Assembly (NCBI GenBank): GCA_935421215.2 | Contig: OW285236.1 | Coordinates: 75,977,753 to 76,041,752 of the forward strand | Source: Melolontha melolontha | Taxonomy: Eukaryota > Arthropoda > Insecta > Coleoptera > Scarabaeidae | Length of the DNA stretch: 64,000 bases | Direction of reading: 5' to 3' | Shown: in pieces, positions 63,487 through 64,000 of the stretch | Layout: every line of letters starts with the position of its first letter | Position numbering within the stretch: position 1 is the stretch's first letter | Notes under the pieces: generated by a model | The model's database searches: none | Seen by the model: only the letters and a program-made list of their open reading frames with translations | Told to the model about the DNA's origin: nothing | Position numbers and translations under genes: made by a program

Positions 63487-64000
63487 CTGAAATAGTTAGA
63501 AAAATAAGTACTGTTCAAACTTCATAAAAACTTATTTTAGTTAATAAACAAACTTTAAAAATATCAATAAATGTGATATTTTATACAAAAAAAATTGAGC
63601 ATCAATTAATAAACCGTGGAGAGTTTGGAATACACGATTGTATTTTGTTATAAAATCTTCCTCTATACACGGAGGATTCTTTCAACAATTTCAATTCTTT
63701 CTTTGAGGGAGGGAACAAAATCGGAAAAATCTAATAGTTTCCTACACAGTCTGCTTTTTCGATACATACGCTTCTATGGCTAGGAATTCAATGGAAATTA
63801 ATATTTATATTATTATTGTGTACATTAAAGCTCTTTAATCAGAAATATAATAGAACAAAAGGAAAAATTATCTCGAGCCATGAGCCCCTTACAGTCAGAG
63901 AAAATAATACATATTTCTTTTGTAAGTTGAAAACTTAAATAGTTGATATTTCAGCAGAGAATACAGAAGTATAATTACACAAAGACCATATCATTGCGTT
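63487..64000. other. Upstream Rb intron, nothing recognised
   Basis: No further Rb exon was found. A 35-codon minus-strand ORF (MYRKSRLCRKLLDFSDF, about 63665-63770) has no splice acceptor and no match to pocket A. Confidence 0.4.

Noticed and set aside
63665..63770. Minus-strand 35-codon ORF as a further Rb exon
   Set aside because: No acceptor precedes it, it ends in a stop before the next exon, and it does not resemble pocket A or the spacer.

Overview
The window is a piece of an AT-rich insect nuclear genome, crowded with transposable elements. The evidence is intron-split genes with GT-AG junctions, a small family of secreted chitin-binding (CBM14) genes, a retinoblastoma-family gene, and many layers of mariner/Tc1, hAT, P, Tigger, LINE and Penelope-like elements. 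The element mix would suit a beetle or another large-genome insect, but nothing here fixes the order. No bacterial genes, tRNAs, rRNAs or CRISPR arrays were seen.

Region 1 (1-35 kb) holds a dispersed family of short secreted proteins. Three intact copies (3208-3757, 19790-20341, 31238-31905, all +) share the same three-exon layout, a TATA box, a conserved ~200 bp upstream region, a signal peptide, a Gly/Ser and Thr/Pro mucin-like linker and one CBM14 domain. A fourth, decayed copy lies near 34.06-34.39 kb. Copies 1 and 2 sit in a duplicated block of about 3 kb (1905-5385 and 19122-21985). Copy 1 carries a ~0.6 kb insertion that copy 2 lacks. This insertion is a head-to-tail dimer of a 305-bp unit, and each unit contains a complete type I hammerhead ribozyme core (2494-2559 and 2799-2864). 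It looks like a retrozyme, a small non-autonomous retroelement thought to be mobilised by Penelope-like elements. A Penelope-like GIY-YIG fragment lies in the same window (34.6-35.3 kb). Between the CBM14 genes are a tandemly duplicated LINE reverse-transcriptase tail split by a hAT element, a 3'-truncated LINE, a second hAT, further LINE ends, a P-like element with a THAP exon, and several mariners.

Region 2 (35.5-39 kb) is a hAT element inserted into an old mariner on the minus strand.

Region 3 (39.2-63.5 kb) is the 3' half of a retinoblastoma-family pocket-protein gene on the minus strand. Seven exons with matching phases encode the spacer, pocket B and C-terminal region (382 codons plus stop). 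Its introns (up to 8.9 kb) are filled with nested elements. They include an uninterrupted DD41D Tc1/mariner transposase (53193-54242) inside ~444-bp inverted repeats, a Tigger element split by a mariner, stacked MITEs, and a three-level nest at 58323-62994. In that nest a short TA-target element hosts a ZMYM1-like hAT with a perfect 8-bp target duplication, and the hAT in turn hosts a relative of the outer element.

Most transposase and LINE open reading frames are broken and are annotated as pseudogenes. The intact coding genes are the three CBM14 genes, the Rb-family exons and the DD41D transposase.
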